The translations under genes were made by a program, and so were the position numbers. Source: CAVVYV01 sp963752585 (GTDB taxonomy: Bacteria > Actinomycetota > Thermoleophilia > Solirubrobacterales > 70-9). Taken from it: a DNA stretch of 64,000 nucleotides. Shown here piece after piece: positions 25,227 to 32,682 of this stretch. How positions within the stretch are numbered: the stretch's first letter is position 1; every line of letters starts with the position of its first letter. The notes beneath the pieces are model-generated. The model did not search any database. It was not told the origin of the DNA and worked only from the letters and a program-made list of their open reading frames with translations. The stretch covers positions 682,001-746,000 of the forward strand of contig CAVVYV010000004.1 in NCBI GenBank assembly GCA_963752585.1. Direction: 5' to 3'.

Positions 25227-25637
25227 TCATTCCGCAGGCACGGCGAATCGCTCGAGCCCGGCGCGGACTCCGTCCGGGATCGGCGATTTCTCGCCGCCGG
25301 GGGCGATGAACACGTGCCGCAGCTCGCCCTCGGCGATCGGCTCGCCGCCGCGCTCCACGACCAGCTCCGTGGTGATTGAGGTCTCGCCGAGCCGGGTCAC
25401 CCTCGCCACGGTCTCGAACTCGTCGTCGAAGCGGAGCGGCCCCAGGTATCGCAGCCGGGCCTCAGCCACCACCATGTCTCCGCCGGCGTCGACCATCGCC
25501 TGGTAGCCGCCGAGCTCGCGCCAAAGCTCGGTGATCGTGATGTCGAAGTAGGTGAGGTAGTTGGCGTTGAAGACGACACCCTGCGGGTCGCACTCGTTAT
25601 AGCGGACCCTGAGGCGGTGGCGGAAGGGCTCGCTCAA
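25227..25637 (-). CDS. Hotdog-fold acyl-CoA thioesterase (YbgC/4HBT type)
   Basis: This 136-residue thioesterase has the 4-hydroxybenzoyl-CoA thioesterase signature RYNECDPQGVVFNANYLTYFD, whose Asp (CDPQG) is the catalytic residue of the family. The TTG start overlaps the stop of the upstream malyl-CoA lyase gene by four bases (TTGA), so both proteins come from one transcript. That pairing suggests hydrolysis of a CoA ester made or used by the lyase, such as malyl-CoA. Generic short-chain acyl-CoA hydrolysis is the alternative. Confidence 0.85.
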   Translation of the reverse strand: MSEPFRHRLRVRYNECDPQGVVFNANYLTYFDITITELWRELGGYQAMVDAGGDMVVAEARLRYLGPLRFDDEFETVARVTRLGETSITTELVVERGGEPIAEGELRHVFIAPGGEKSPIPDGVRAGLERFAVPAE

Positions 25638-26689
25638 ACCTTCATCTCGTACGCCTCGGCCAGTTCCGGGTCCTTCTTCGCGAGCATCTCGGCGAGGCTG
25701 ACCATCACCTTGCATTGCTTCCAGGTCGCGTCATCCTGCATCTTCCCGTCGATCATGTGGACGCCCCGTCCATCCGGGATCGCCTCGAGCACCTTCTTCG
25801 CGAAGATCACCTCGTCCGGCGGCGGGCTGAACACCCGCTTAGCGATCTCGATCTGGGCGGGGTGGAGCGACCAAGCGCCGACACAGCCAAGCAGGAAGGC
25901 CGCCCGGAACTGGGTCTCGCAGCCCTCCGTGTCCTTGATGTCGCCGTAGGGCCCGTAGAAGGGGAGGATGCCGGCAGAGGTGCAGGCGTCGACCATGCGG
26001 GCGATCGAGTAGTGCCAGGGGTCTTGTTGCGCCGTCGCACGGGGCGCGTCGGGGTTGTCGGGGTCGGGGTCCTCGATTACCCGGTAGGCGGGATGCCCGC
26101 CGCCGACCCGGGTGGTCTTCATCCGGCGGAACGCGGCGAGGTCGGCCGGCCCAAAGCTCATCCCCTGCATCCGCGGGCTGGCGGTGGCGATCTCCTCGAG
26201 GTTGACGACCCCGAGCGAGGTCTCGAGGATCGCGTGCAGAAGCAACGGTCGCTCGAGCTTCGCCCTTGCCTCGAGCTGGGCGACGAGGCGGTCCACGTAG
26301 TGGATGTCCCACGGCCCCTCGACCTTCGGGATCATGATCACGTCGAGCGCCCCGCCGATCTCGGTGACGAGCTCGGTCAGATCGTCGAGGACCCAGGGGC
26401 TGGCGAGCTCGTTCACACGGGTCCAGAGCTGGGTGTCGCCGAAGTCGACCTCTTTCGCGACCTCGATCAGCCCCTCGCGGGCCGGGACCTTCTTGTCCAC
26501 CGGGACCGCGTCCTCGAGGTTCCCGAGGAGGATGTCCGCCGACTTCGCCATCTCGGGGACCTTCGACCGCATCTTCTCGTTCGAGGCGTCGAAGAAGTGG
26601 ATCATCCGCGAGGGCTTGAACGGGATCTCGCGCACCGGCTCGGGCGCGTCGATCGCCAGCGGGTGGAAGAAGTCGCGCGGGTTTCTCAT
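25634..26689 (-). CDS. mcl: Malyl-CoA/beta-methylmalyl-CoA lyase (HpcH/HpaI family)
   Basis: This 351-residue CitE/HpcH-type lyase is longer than CitE and similar in layout to actinobacterial and Chloroflexus malyl-CoA lyases. Seen are the FDASNEKM and LEDAVPVDKK segments, ILETSLGVVNLEEI with the metal-binding Glu, MSFGPADLAAF, and GAWSLHPAQIEIA near the C-terminus. It would cleave methylmalyl-CoA to glyoxylate and propionyl-CoA and/or join glyoxylate with acetyl-CoA. Homologues lie beside ccr and meaA in Streptomyces as I recall, and those partners occur 9-14 kb away here. It is the first gene of a two-gene operon with the thioesterase. Confidence 0.85.
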   Translation of the reverse strand: MRNPRDFFHPLAIDAPEPVREIPFKPSRMIHFFDASNEKMRSKVPEMAKSADILLGNLEDAVPVDKKVPAREGLIEVAKEVDFGDTQLWTRVNELASPWVLDDLTELVTEIGGALDVIMIPKVEGPWDIHYVDRLVAQLEARAKLERPLLLHAILETSLGVVNLEEIATASPRMQGMSFGPADLAAFRRMKTTRVGGGHPAYRVIEDPDPDNPDAPRATAQQDPWHYSIARMVDACTSAGILPFYGPYGDIKDTEGCETQFRAAFLLGCVGAWSLHPAQIEIAKRVFSPPPDEVIFAKKVLEAIPDGRGVHMIDGKMQDDATWKQCKVMVSLAEMLAKKDPELAEAYEMKV

Positions 26690-26757
26690 CGTCTCCTCTT
26701 CGGGGTCAGGGTCCCCGAAACGCTATAGGTCCGCGGCCGCGGGCTGCGCGGATCGGC

Positions 26758-28602
26758 TCAGGTCAGCGAAACTGGAGCGATGCCGGTCCGGATCTCGATG
26801 AAGTCCTCGAAGTCCTCGATCAGGACGTCGAGAACGTCGGGATCGAAGTGGGTGCCGGACTCCTGGATCATGATCGCGACCGCGTCCTCGGCCGCGTAGG
26901 CCGGCCGGTATATGCGGTCGATGGTGAGTGCGTCGAAGACGTCGGCAACGGCGACGATCCGGCCTGCGAGGGGGATCTCATCGCCGCTCAGGCCCCTCGG
27001 GTAGCCGCTTCCGTCGAACCACTCATGGTGGGTGAGCGCGATCTTCGCGGCGAGCTCCAGCACCTCGATGCCCGATCCGGCGAGGATGCGATGGCCGATC
27101 TCGACGTGGCGCTGCATCTCCGACCGTTCCTCGGAGGTGAGCTTTCCGGGCTTGTGAAGGATGTTGTCGGGGATCGCGATCTTGCCGACGTCGTGCATCG
27201 GGCTCGCCACCCGAAGCATCTCGACCTCACCGGGGGGCAATCCGAGCCGCTCCCCGATCGCCCCGGCGAACTCACCGATCCTCTCGATGTGATGACCCGT
27301 CTCGATGTCGCGCGATTCCAACGCGCGGGAGAGGCGGTGAATCGTCTCGCGGCGGGAGCGCGCGAGCTCGGCCTCGTTTCGCTTCTGCTCGCTGATGTCG
27401 ACGCTGACGGTGGCGATTCCCTCCACCTCGCCCGCCGGATCGCGAATCGGTGAGACCGTCGTGTGCATCGGGATCGTCTTCCCGTCCTTGCGCTCGACCT
27501 CGATCTCGCCTTCCCAGGTGATCCCCTCGGTGACCACGGCCTTGGCGGTGCTCGCCCAGATCGGCACCTCGGTGACGAACTTCAGCTCGGCCGCCGGGCG
27601 GCCGACCGCCTCCAGCGCGGACCACCCATAGAGTCGCTCGGCGCCTCGGTTCCACTGCGTGATCCGCCAGTCGAGGTCGAAGGCGACCACACCCGCCTCG
27701 ACCTGGTCGAGGATCTGGCCGCGCTCGCGCACCCCCGCCTGAGCCCGAAGCGAGTCGCTGATGTCCTGGGTCGCGCCCAGCGCCACCCTGGGCCGCCCGT
27801 CGTTCGCGATCACCTCCCCGTTGATCTCGACGGTCCGGACGGCATTGTCGCTCGCCCGGCGAATCCGAACCTGCTGCCTGAACGGCCCGCCTCTCTCCAT
27901 CACGCGGCGTGTGGCCCGCTCGTAGTCGGCGCGGTCGTCCTCGTGGACGAACTCCAGGAACGCCTCGAGTGTGTCCGGGTAGGCCTCGCCGAGGCCGAAG
28001 ATGCGCCGGAGTTCGGGCGACCAGATGGAGATTCCCCGCTCGATGTCCCACTCCCAGGTTCCCAGCCGAGCGAGCCGCTCACCGTGATCGATCCGGCGCT
28101 GGGCGCTCTCGAGCCTGAGCTCCGCGACGCGGCGGTCGATCAAGCCCGCCGCCTGTCGCGCCAGGCCGGTGAGGGTGCGGAGCTCCGGTTCGTCCATGTC
28201 CCTCGGCTGGGTGTCGGCGACGCAGAGTGCACCCAGGGTGTAGCCGTCGCTCGTGGTCACCGGGGCGCCTGCATAGAAGCTGATCCTGGGCTCCGACATC
28301 ACCAGGGCGCTGTCGGCGAAGCGCTCGTCGAGCGAGACGTCCCGGACGACGATCGGCGCGGCCTCGGCGACGACCTGGCGGCTGAGCGCCTCCTCCTTGG
28401 CGCTCCCTGAGAAGGGCAGACCGAGGGTTGATCTAGACCATTGTCGGTCGGCGGTGAGCACGCTGAGGGCGGCGATCGGGGCCGCGCAGGCATCGGCAGC
28501 CATCGCGACGAGGAAGTCGAACTCCTCCTCGGGAAAGGTGTCGACGATCGCGGCGCTGCTCAGCGACGCAAACCTCTCCTGCTCCTCAACCGTTGGGGTC
28601 AC
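26758..28602 (-). CDS. GAF-PAS-PAS-HD-GYP signalling protein
   Basis: This 614-residue cytosolic protein starts at a GTG preceded by AAAGGAG. A GAF domain (about 20-165), two PAS domains (about 175-300 and 305-420, the second with WNRGAERLYGWSALEAVGR) and a C-terminal HD-GYP domain are seen. The HD motif is MHDVGKIAIPDNIL and the GYP motif is DGSGYPRGLSGDEIPL, both intact. HD-GYP domains hydrolyse cyclic-di-GMP, so this is a candidate c-di-GMP phosphodiesterase with multiple sensory inputs. The signals are unknown. A GGDEF-EAL protein occurs at 48-50 kb. Confidence 0.92.
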   Translation of the reverse strand: MTPTVEEQERFASLSSAAIVDTFPEEEFDFLVAMAADACAAPIAALSVLTADRQWSRSTLGLPFSGSAKEEALSRQVVAEAAPIVVRDVSLDERFADSALVMSEPRISFYAGAPVTTSDGYTLGALCVADTQPRDMDEPELRTLTGLARQAAGLIDRRVAELRLESAQRRIDHGERLARLGTWEWDIERGISIWSPELRRIFGLGEAYPDTLEAFLEFVHEDDRADYERATRRVMERGGPFRQQVRIRRASDNAVRTVEINGEVIANDGRPRVALGATQDISDSLRAQAGVRERGQILDQVEAGVVAFDLDWRITQWNRGAERLYGWSALEAVGRPAAELKFVTEVPIWASTAKAVVTEGITWEGEIEVERKDGKTIPMHTTVSPIRDPAGEVEGIATVSVDISEQKRNEAELARSRRETIHRLSRALESRDIETGHHIERIGEFAGAIGERLGLPPGEVEMLRVASPMHDVGKIAIPDNILHKPGKLTSEERSEMQRHVEIGHRILAGSGIEVLELAAKIALTHHEWFDGSGYPRGLSGDEIPLAGRIVAVADVFDALTIDRIYRPAYAAEDAVAIMIQESGTHFDPDVLDVLIEDFEDFIEIRTGIAPVSLT

Positions 28603-28738
28603 CGCTCTCCTTTCGATCGCAAGCTTCACCGCCCCTGCTCGCTGGGCGAATTGATGCTTCTCGCCGCCTCGGCACGTGGCAGATGAAACTTGAGCCACGG
28701 CTCAATCCGGTGGACGGCTGGCGAGATAGCCTCTTTGC

Positions 28739-29188
28739 ATGCCCGAGGTTCGCGCGGCGCAGCCCGGGGAGGTGGAGCACGTGCTCGGCATGTACGAGTG
28801 GCTCTTCGCACCGCCGGGCTCCCCGCCGCGCAGCTGGGATCCCGGGTTCGCGCGGGTGGCGCTCGCGGGAGCGATCGCGGGCGAGGGGAGCACGGTCCTG
28901 GTCGCCGAGCACCGTGGCGAGTTGCTCGGCTTCGCCACCGCCTATGTGGACCTCAACTCGGTTCGCTTCGGGCTCCGCTGCTGGGTCGAGGACCTCGCGG
29001 TCAGTCCCGAGCACCGCTCGCAGGGGATCGGGCAGGCGTTGCTCGAGGCAGCGAAGGCCTGGGGGCGCGGGCGCGGAGCGACCCACCTCGAGCTCGACAG
29101 CGGCGCGGCCCGGAAGGACGCCCACCGCTTCTACGAGCGCGAGCAGCCCGACTGGCGGAGCAACCAGTACACCTGGCTGCTGTCCTGA
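28739..29188 (+). CDS. GNAT-family N-acetyltransferase
   Basis: This is a 149-residue GNAT domain. Motif A is VSPEHRSQGIGQALLEAA, preceded by the strand CWVEDLAV, and the C-terminal FYEREQPDWR follows the usual pattern for aminoglycoside- or small-amine-acetylating members. The substrate is not identifiable. It lies between a divergent HD-GYP gene and a PadR regulator on the same strand, with no sign of coupling. Confidence 0.8.
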   Translation: MPEVRAAQPGEVEHVLGMYEWLFAPPGSPPRSWDPGFARVALAGAIAGEGSTVLVAEHRGELLGFATAYVDLNSVRFGLRCWVEDLAVSPEHRSQGIGQALLEAAKAWGRGRGATHLELDSGAARKDAHRFYEREQPDWRSNQYTWLLS

Positions 29189-29243
29189 GCGAGGCTTGGG
29201 GGGAGCGGGGCGGGGTGAGGTGAGGCCACTACGCGACTTGTTA

Positions 29244-29258
29244 CGATATATCGCGATA
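29244..29258. promoter_or_regulatory. Overlapping palindromes upstream of padR, likely operator
   Basis: CGATATATCG (29244-29253) and TATCGCGATA (29249-29258) are both perfect 10-base palindromes and overlap by five bases, about 30 bases before the padR start. The A/T-rich dyads stand out from the surrounding G/C-rich DNA. PadR autoregulation through this site is inferred. Confidence 0.55.
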
Positions 29259-29285
29259 AGTGGTGATTGATCGAAAGGAGAAGAG

Positions 29286-29816
29286 ATGCACGGTTCACGA
29301 CAGCGCGGCCGCCGCGGCAAGCGGGGCGGACGCGAGATGAGGGGCGGCTGGGGGCCCGGCTACGGGCGCGGCCGGCATCGGGTCCGCCGCGGCGACGTCC
29401 GCAGCGCGATCCTGGCGCTGCTCGACGACCGGCCGATGCACGGCTACGAGATGATCCAGGAGCTGGAGGAGCGCACCGGCGGGCGCTGGAGCCCGAGCGC
29501 CGGCTCGATCTATCCGACCCTGCAGCTTCTCGAGGACGAAGGGCTGATCAAGGGAGATGAGGTTGACGACCGCAAGGTGTACGCGCTTACCGACTCCGGA
29601 CGCGAGGCGGTTCCCGAGCGCACCGAGGGGAAGCGGCCCTGGGAAGAGGGCGACGAGGGCTCGCCCCATCACAAGCTCCGGGCCGAGGCCTTCCGCCTCC
29701 GGGCGGCGCTGGTCCAGATCGGGCGCGCCGGCGAGGAGGACCAGGTGAAGCAGGCGGTGGAGATCCTCACCGACACCCGGAAGCGGCTCTACTCGATCCT
29801 CGCCGAGGCCGACTAG
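29286..29816 (+). CDS. PadR-family transcriptional regulator
   Basis: This 176-residue protein has a PadR winged helix (about 38-105: ILALLDDRPMHGYEMIQELEE, then SAGSIYPTLQLLEDEGLI) and a C-terminal helical dimerisation part (VKQAVEILTDTRKRLYSIL). The first 35 residues are rich in Arg and Gly (RQRGRRGKRGGREMRGGWG) and may add non-specific DNA or RNA contact. An AAAGGAG site precedes the ATG. PadR proteins usually repress a neighbouring transporter or stress gene, but none is adjacent here. The overlapping palindromes at 29244-29258 suggest self-control. Confidence 0.88.
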   Translation: MHGSRQRGRRGKRGGREMRGGWGPGYGRGRHRVRRGDVRSAILALLDDRPMHGYEMIQELEERTGGRWSPSAGSIYPTLQLLEDEGLIKGDEVDDRKVYALTDSGREAVPERTEGKRPWEEGDEGSPHHKLRAEAFRLRAALVQIGRAGEEDQVKQAVEILTDTRKRLYSILAEAD

Positions 29817-29836
29817 GTCGCGGCTGATCCTGGGGC

Positions 29837-30292
29837 TCAGTCCCGACCGCGGTCGGGATCGAGCCCGGCCGCCTGCAGCCCCGCGCGCCGGTCGAGGTAG
29901 AAGCCGGCCTTACTGATCTTGCCGTCCTCGAGCCACCAGACCGTTGCGCTGGCCGTCTCGATCTCCACCGCGTCGTGCTTGGTGGTGGCGACCTGGCGAG
30001 CGAGGAACACGAGCCGATCGTCGAGAGGGATCGCCTCGTCGATCACGAGGCGGAAGGACTCGTAAGGGCTGATCCAGTCGCTGAGCGCCTTCCGGAACCC
30101 CTCTACGCCTCGGTACTCCTGCGCCACCCCGGACTCGCTGGTCATGACCGTGACGAACTCGGGGTGGGCATTGTGGCGAAGGACGTCCGTCATCTGATCG
30201 ATTCCCTCGCTCCCCTCGAGCACCGTTCCGCCTGAGAACATCGCTCCCCGGCGGATCGACTCGATCACCTCCGCTGTGCTCCCCTCGGTCAT
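29837..30292 (-). CDS. SnoaL/NTF2-like protein
   Basis: This 151-residue protein has the NTF2/SnoaL pattern: an N-terminal helix (TAEVIESIRRG), a central strand-rich part (FRLVIDEAIPLDDRLVFLARQV), and a terminal strand ending ISKAGFYLDRRAGLQAAGL. Members include polyketide cyclases, isomerases and many uncharacterised ligand-binding proteins. No catalytic set can be recognised. It is divergent from the acyl-CoA dehydrogenase operon. Confidence 0.75.
   Translation of the reverse strand: MTEGSTAEVIESIRRGAMFSGGTVLEGSEGIDQMTDVLRHNAHPEFVTVMTSESGVAQEYRGVEGFRKALSDWISPYESFRLVIDEAIPLDDRLVFLARQVATTKHDAVEIETASATVWWLEDGKISKAGFYLDRRAGLQAAGLDPDRGRD
29841..29858. terminator. Perfect 18-bp palindrome at convergent padR/SnoaL ends
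   Basis: TCCCGACCG and CGGTCGGGA form an uninterrupted palindrome inside the last codons of the SnoaL-like gene, 25 bases after the padR stop. It could terminate both transcripts. Without a loop or T-run a protein-binding site is the alternative. Confidence 0.4.
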
Positions 30293-30381
30293 GCTGACCG
30301 CAAGTATCCTTCGATTCGCGCTCGCGCAGGGGATTGAACCGGCGCGCGCCTGCCCACAAACAGACTTCCTACCGAGGAGCC

Positions 30382-31596
30382 ATGGCCGTAGCGACAGCGA
30401 CGTATCAGGAGAAGACCGACGAGCAGCGCGAGATCACCGAGATGGTCCGCAATTTCGTCGACAACGAGATCCTCCCCGCCGCCGAGGAGTTCGACGCACA
30501 GGATGCGTTCCCCGAGGCGATCGTCGAGCAGATGAAGGAGCTCGGCCTGTTCGGGGTGACGATCCCCGAGGACTACGGCGGGATGGGCCTCGACCTGACC
30601 ACCTACGCGATGATCGTCGAGGAGCTCTCGCGGGGCTGGATCTCGATCTCCGGCGTCGTCAACACCCATTTCATCGGGGCCTACCTGCTGATGAACTTCG
30701 GCTCCGAGGAGCAGAAGGACCACTTCCTGCCGAAGATGGCGACCGGCGAGATCCGCGCCGCCTTCTCGCTGTCGGAGCCCGAGGTTGGCTCGGACGTCCA
30801 GGGGATCAAGGCCACGGCGAGCAAGGGAGACGACGGCAACTGGGAGCTGAACGGCCAGAAGATGTGGGTCACCAACGGCCTCGGGTCGAGCGTCGTCTTC
30901 GTCCTGATGAAGAGCGATCCGAAGGCCGATCCGCCGTACAAGGGAATGACCTGCTTCATCACCGAGAAGGAGCCCTGGGCGGAGAAGAACACCGGCGAGT
31001 TCGAGGGCCTCGAGATTCCGCCGAAGATCAAGAAGATGGGCTACAAGGGAGTCGAGTCGACCGAGCTCGTCTACTCCGGCTACCGCTGCCCGCCCGAGCG
31101 GATCCTTGGGGGCGAGGAGGACGGCCTCGGCAAGGGCTTCGTCCAGATGATGGACGCGCTCGAGGTGGGGAGGGTGAACGTCGCCGCCCGCGGGGTCGGG
31201 ATCGCTCAGCGCGCCCTCGAGCTGGCTCTCCGGTACAGCCAGGAGCGGAAGACCTTCGGGAAGCCGATCGCCCAGCACCAAGCGATCCAATTCAAGCTCG
31301 CCGACATGGCGACCAAGGTGGAGGCCGCCCGGCTGCTGACGATGAAGGCAGCCCGGATGAAGGACGCGGGCGAGCGCTCCGACCTCGAGGCCGGGATGGC
31401 GAAGCTTCTAGCTTCTGAGATCGGCGTGGAGGTGGTCGAGGACGCCTTCCGGATCCACGGCGGCTACGGCTATTCGAAGGAGTACGAGGTCGAGCGCCTC
31501 TACCGGGACGCGCCGCTGCTTCTGATCGGGGAGGGCACCTCCGAGATCCAGCGGATGGTGATCGGCAAGAAGCTGCTGGAGAGGCACAAGATCTGA
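30382..31596 (+). CDS. Acyl-CoA dehydrogenase, candidate methylsuccinyl-CoA dehydrogenase
   Basis: This 404-residue FAD enzyme oxidises an acyl-CoA to the 2-enoyl-CoA and passes electrons to ETF. FAD/substrate motifs AFSLSEPEVGSDVQGI and RKTFGKPIAQHQAIQF are present, then EDAFRIHGGYGYSKEYEVERLYRD and the catalytic Glu in LIGEGTSEIQR. From memory the N- and C-terminal sequences closely resemble the Streptomyces homologue beside ccr and meaA, making methylsuccinyl-CoA the likely substrate; this rests on recall and context. The ATG at 30382 has GAGGAG upstream. The stop overlaps the next gene's probable CTG start. Confidence 0.82.
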   Translation: MAVATATYQEKTDEQREITEMVRNFVDNEILPAAEEFDAQDAFPEAIVEQMKELGLFGVTIPEDYGGMGLDLTTYAMIVEELSRGWISISGVVNTHFIGAYLLMNFGSEEQKDHFLPKMATGEIRAAFSLSEPEVGSDVQGIKATASKGDDGNWELNGQKMWVTNGLGSSVVFVLMKSDPKADPPYKGMTCFITEKEPWAEKNTGEFEGLEIPPKIKKMGYKGVESTELVYSGYRCPPERILGGEEDGLGKGFVQMMDALEVGRVNVAARGVGIAQRALELALRYSQERKTFGKPIAQHQAIQFKLADMATKVEAARLLTMKAARMKDAGERSDLEAGMAKLLASEIGVEVVEDAFRIHGGYGYSKEYEVERLYRDAPLLLIGEGTSEIQRMVIGKKLLERHKI

Positions 31597-32261
31597 GCAA
31601 GGTCGCGCTTGTCAGCGGCGCCAATCGTGGGATCGGGCGGGAGATCGCCCGCCAGCTCGCTGAGGACCACGGCTTCCTCGTCCTCGCCGGCTCCCGCGAT
31701 CCCGGCAAGATCACGGAGACCGAGTCGATCAAAGCGATCGAGCTCGACGTAACGGACCAGGCGAGCGTCGATGCGGCGAAGGAGTCGATCGGGGCGGACC
31801 CGGGACGGCTGGACGCGCTGGTCAACAACGCGGGCGTCTATGGCGACCCGATCGGAGTCGCCGACTACGACTTCGGCCAAGCGCACGAGGTTCTCGAGGT
31901 CAACACCTTCGGCCCCTGGCGGCTGATCCAGGCGTTCCTCCCGTTGCTCCGGGAGAGCGAGCAGCCGCGGATCGTCAACCTGTCGAGCGGCGCGGGCCAG
32001 CTCTCCGACATGAACGGGGGCCGGGCCGCGTACCGGGTCTCGAAGGCGGGGCTGAACGCGCTCACTCGAACGCTCGCCTCCGACGAGCGCTGGCTCAAGG
32101 TGAACACGATGTGCCCCGGCTGGGTGCGGACCGACATGGGCGGTTCGGCCGCATCGAGGTCGGTGGAGGAGGGGGCAGACACGGCGGTCTGGCTCGCGAC
32201 CTTGCCCGACGATGGCCCCAGCGGCGGCTTCTTCCGCGACCGCAGGCCCATCCCCTGGTAG
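31593..32261 (+). CDS. Short-chain dehydrogenase with a probable CTG start
   Basis: This is an SDR of 222 residues. VSGANRGIGREIARQL binds the nucleotide near the N-terminus, then NNAGVYG, the catalytic Ser (VNLSSGAG), and YRVSKAGLNALTRTLA (Tyr-x3-Lys), followed by CPGWVRTDMGG. No ATG, GTG or TTG lies in frame upstream of the Rossmann motif. A CTG at 31593 overlaps the acyl-CoA dehydrogenase stop in the form CTGA, which mimics the ATGA coupling common in this window, so I take it as the start. Function may relate to the upstream dehydrogenase. The substrate is unknown. Confidence 0.75.
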   Translation: MSKVALVSGANRGIGREIARQLAEDHGFLVLAGSRDPGKITETESIKAIELDVTDQASVDAAKESIGADPGRLDALVNNAGVYGDPIGVADYDFGQAHEVLEVNTFGPWRLIQAFLPLLRESEQPRIVNLSSGAGQLSDMNGGRAAYRVSKAGLNALTRTLASDERWLKVNTMCPGWVRTDMGGSAASRSVEEGADTAVWLATLPDDGPSGGFFRDRRPIPW

Positions 32262-32313
32262 CGCTCTGCTACGAATTGTGCGAGGGCGCCCCGCAGGGGC
32301 GACCCGACTGACC

Positions 32314-32679
32314 ATGGCGTCGACCCCTGAGCTGATAGCCACCGCGATCGAGCGCTTCCAGGCCGAGCTGCCCGCGCTCGCGAAACTGAAGCTCGTCTTC
32401 GAGCTGGAGCTCCGTGGACGCGGCGACATCCAGATGTTCCGGGTCGAGCTGCCCGGGCCGAACATCTCCAAGTCGGCCTCCACCGAGGACGCCCGGGTGA
32501 CCGTGACCATCCCTCGCTCGACCTTCAACGAGCTCGCCACCGAGGGGACCGTGCGCGGCTACCGCGAGGCCTACGAATCGGGCCAGATCAAGGTCGCCGG
32601 CGACCCGAACATCGCGAAGCTGATCGCCCAGGTGATCCAGCGCCACGAGGAGCGCGGCCGCACCAAGAAGGTCCACTAG
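32314..32679 (+). CDS. SCP2 sterol-carrier-like protein
   Basis: This 121-residue protein has a hydrophobic-core pattern of the SCP2/alkyl-lipid-binding domain: LKLVFELELRGRGDIQMFRVEL, then ARVTVTIPRSTFNELATEG and GQIKVAGDPNIAKLI, the last being the family's conserved C-terminal motif. Such proteins bind lipids or acyl-CoAs. A 6-base GC hairpin (CGCCCC-GCA-GGGGCG, 32287-32301) lies just before the ATG. It is 3 bases upstream of the AlkZ-like gene and likely cotranscribed with it. Confidence 0.8.
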   Translation: MASTPELIATAIERFQAELPALAKLKLVFELELRGRGDIQMFRVELPGPNISKSASTEDARVTVTIPRSTFNELATEGTVRGYREAYESGQIKVAGDPNIAKLIAQVIQRHEERGRTKKVH

Positions 32680-32682
32680 GCG

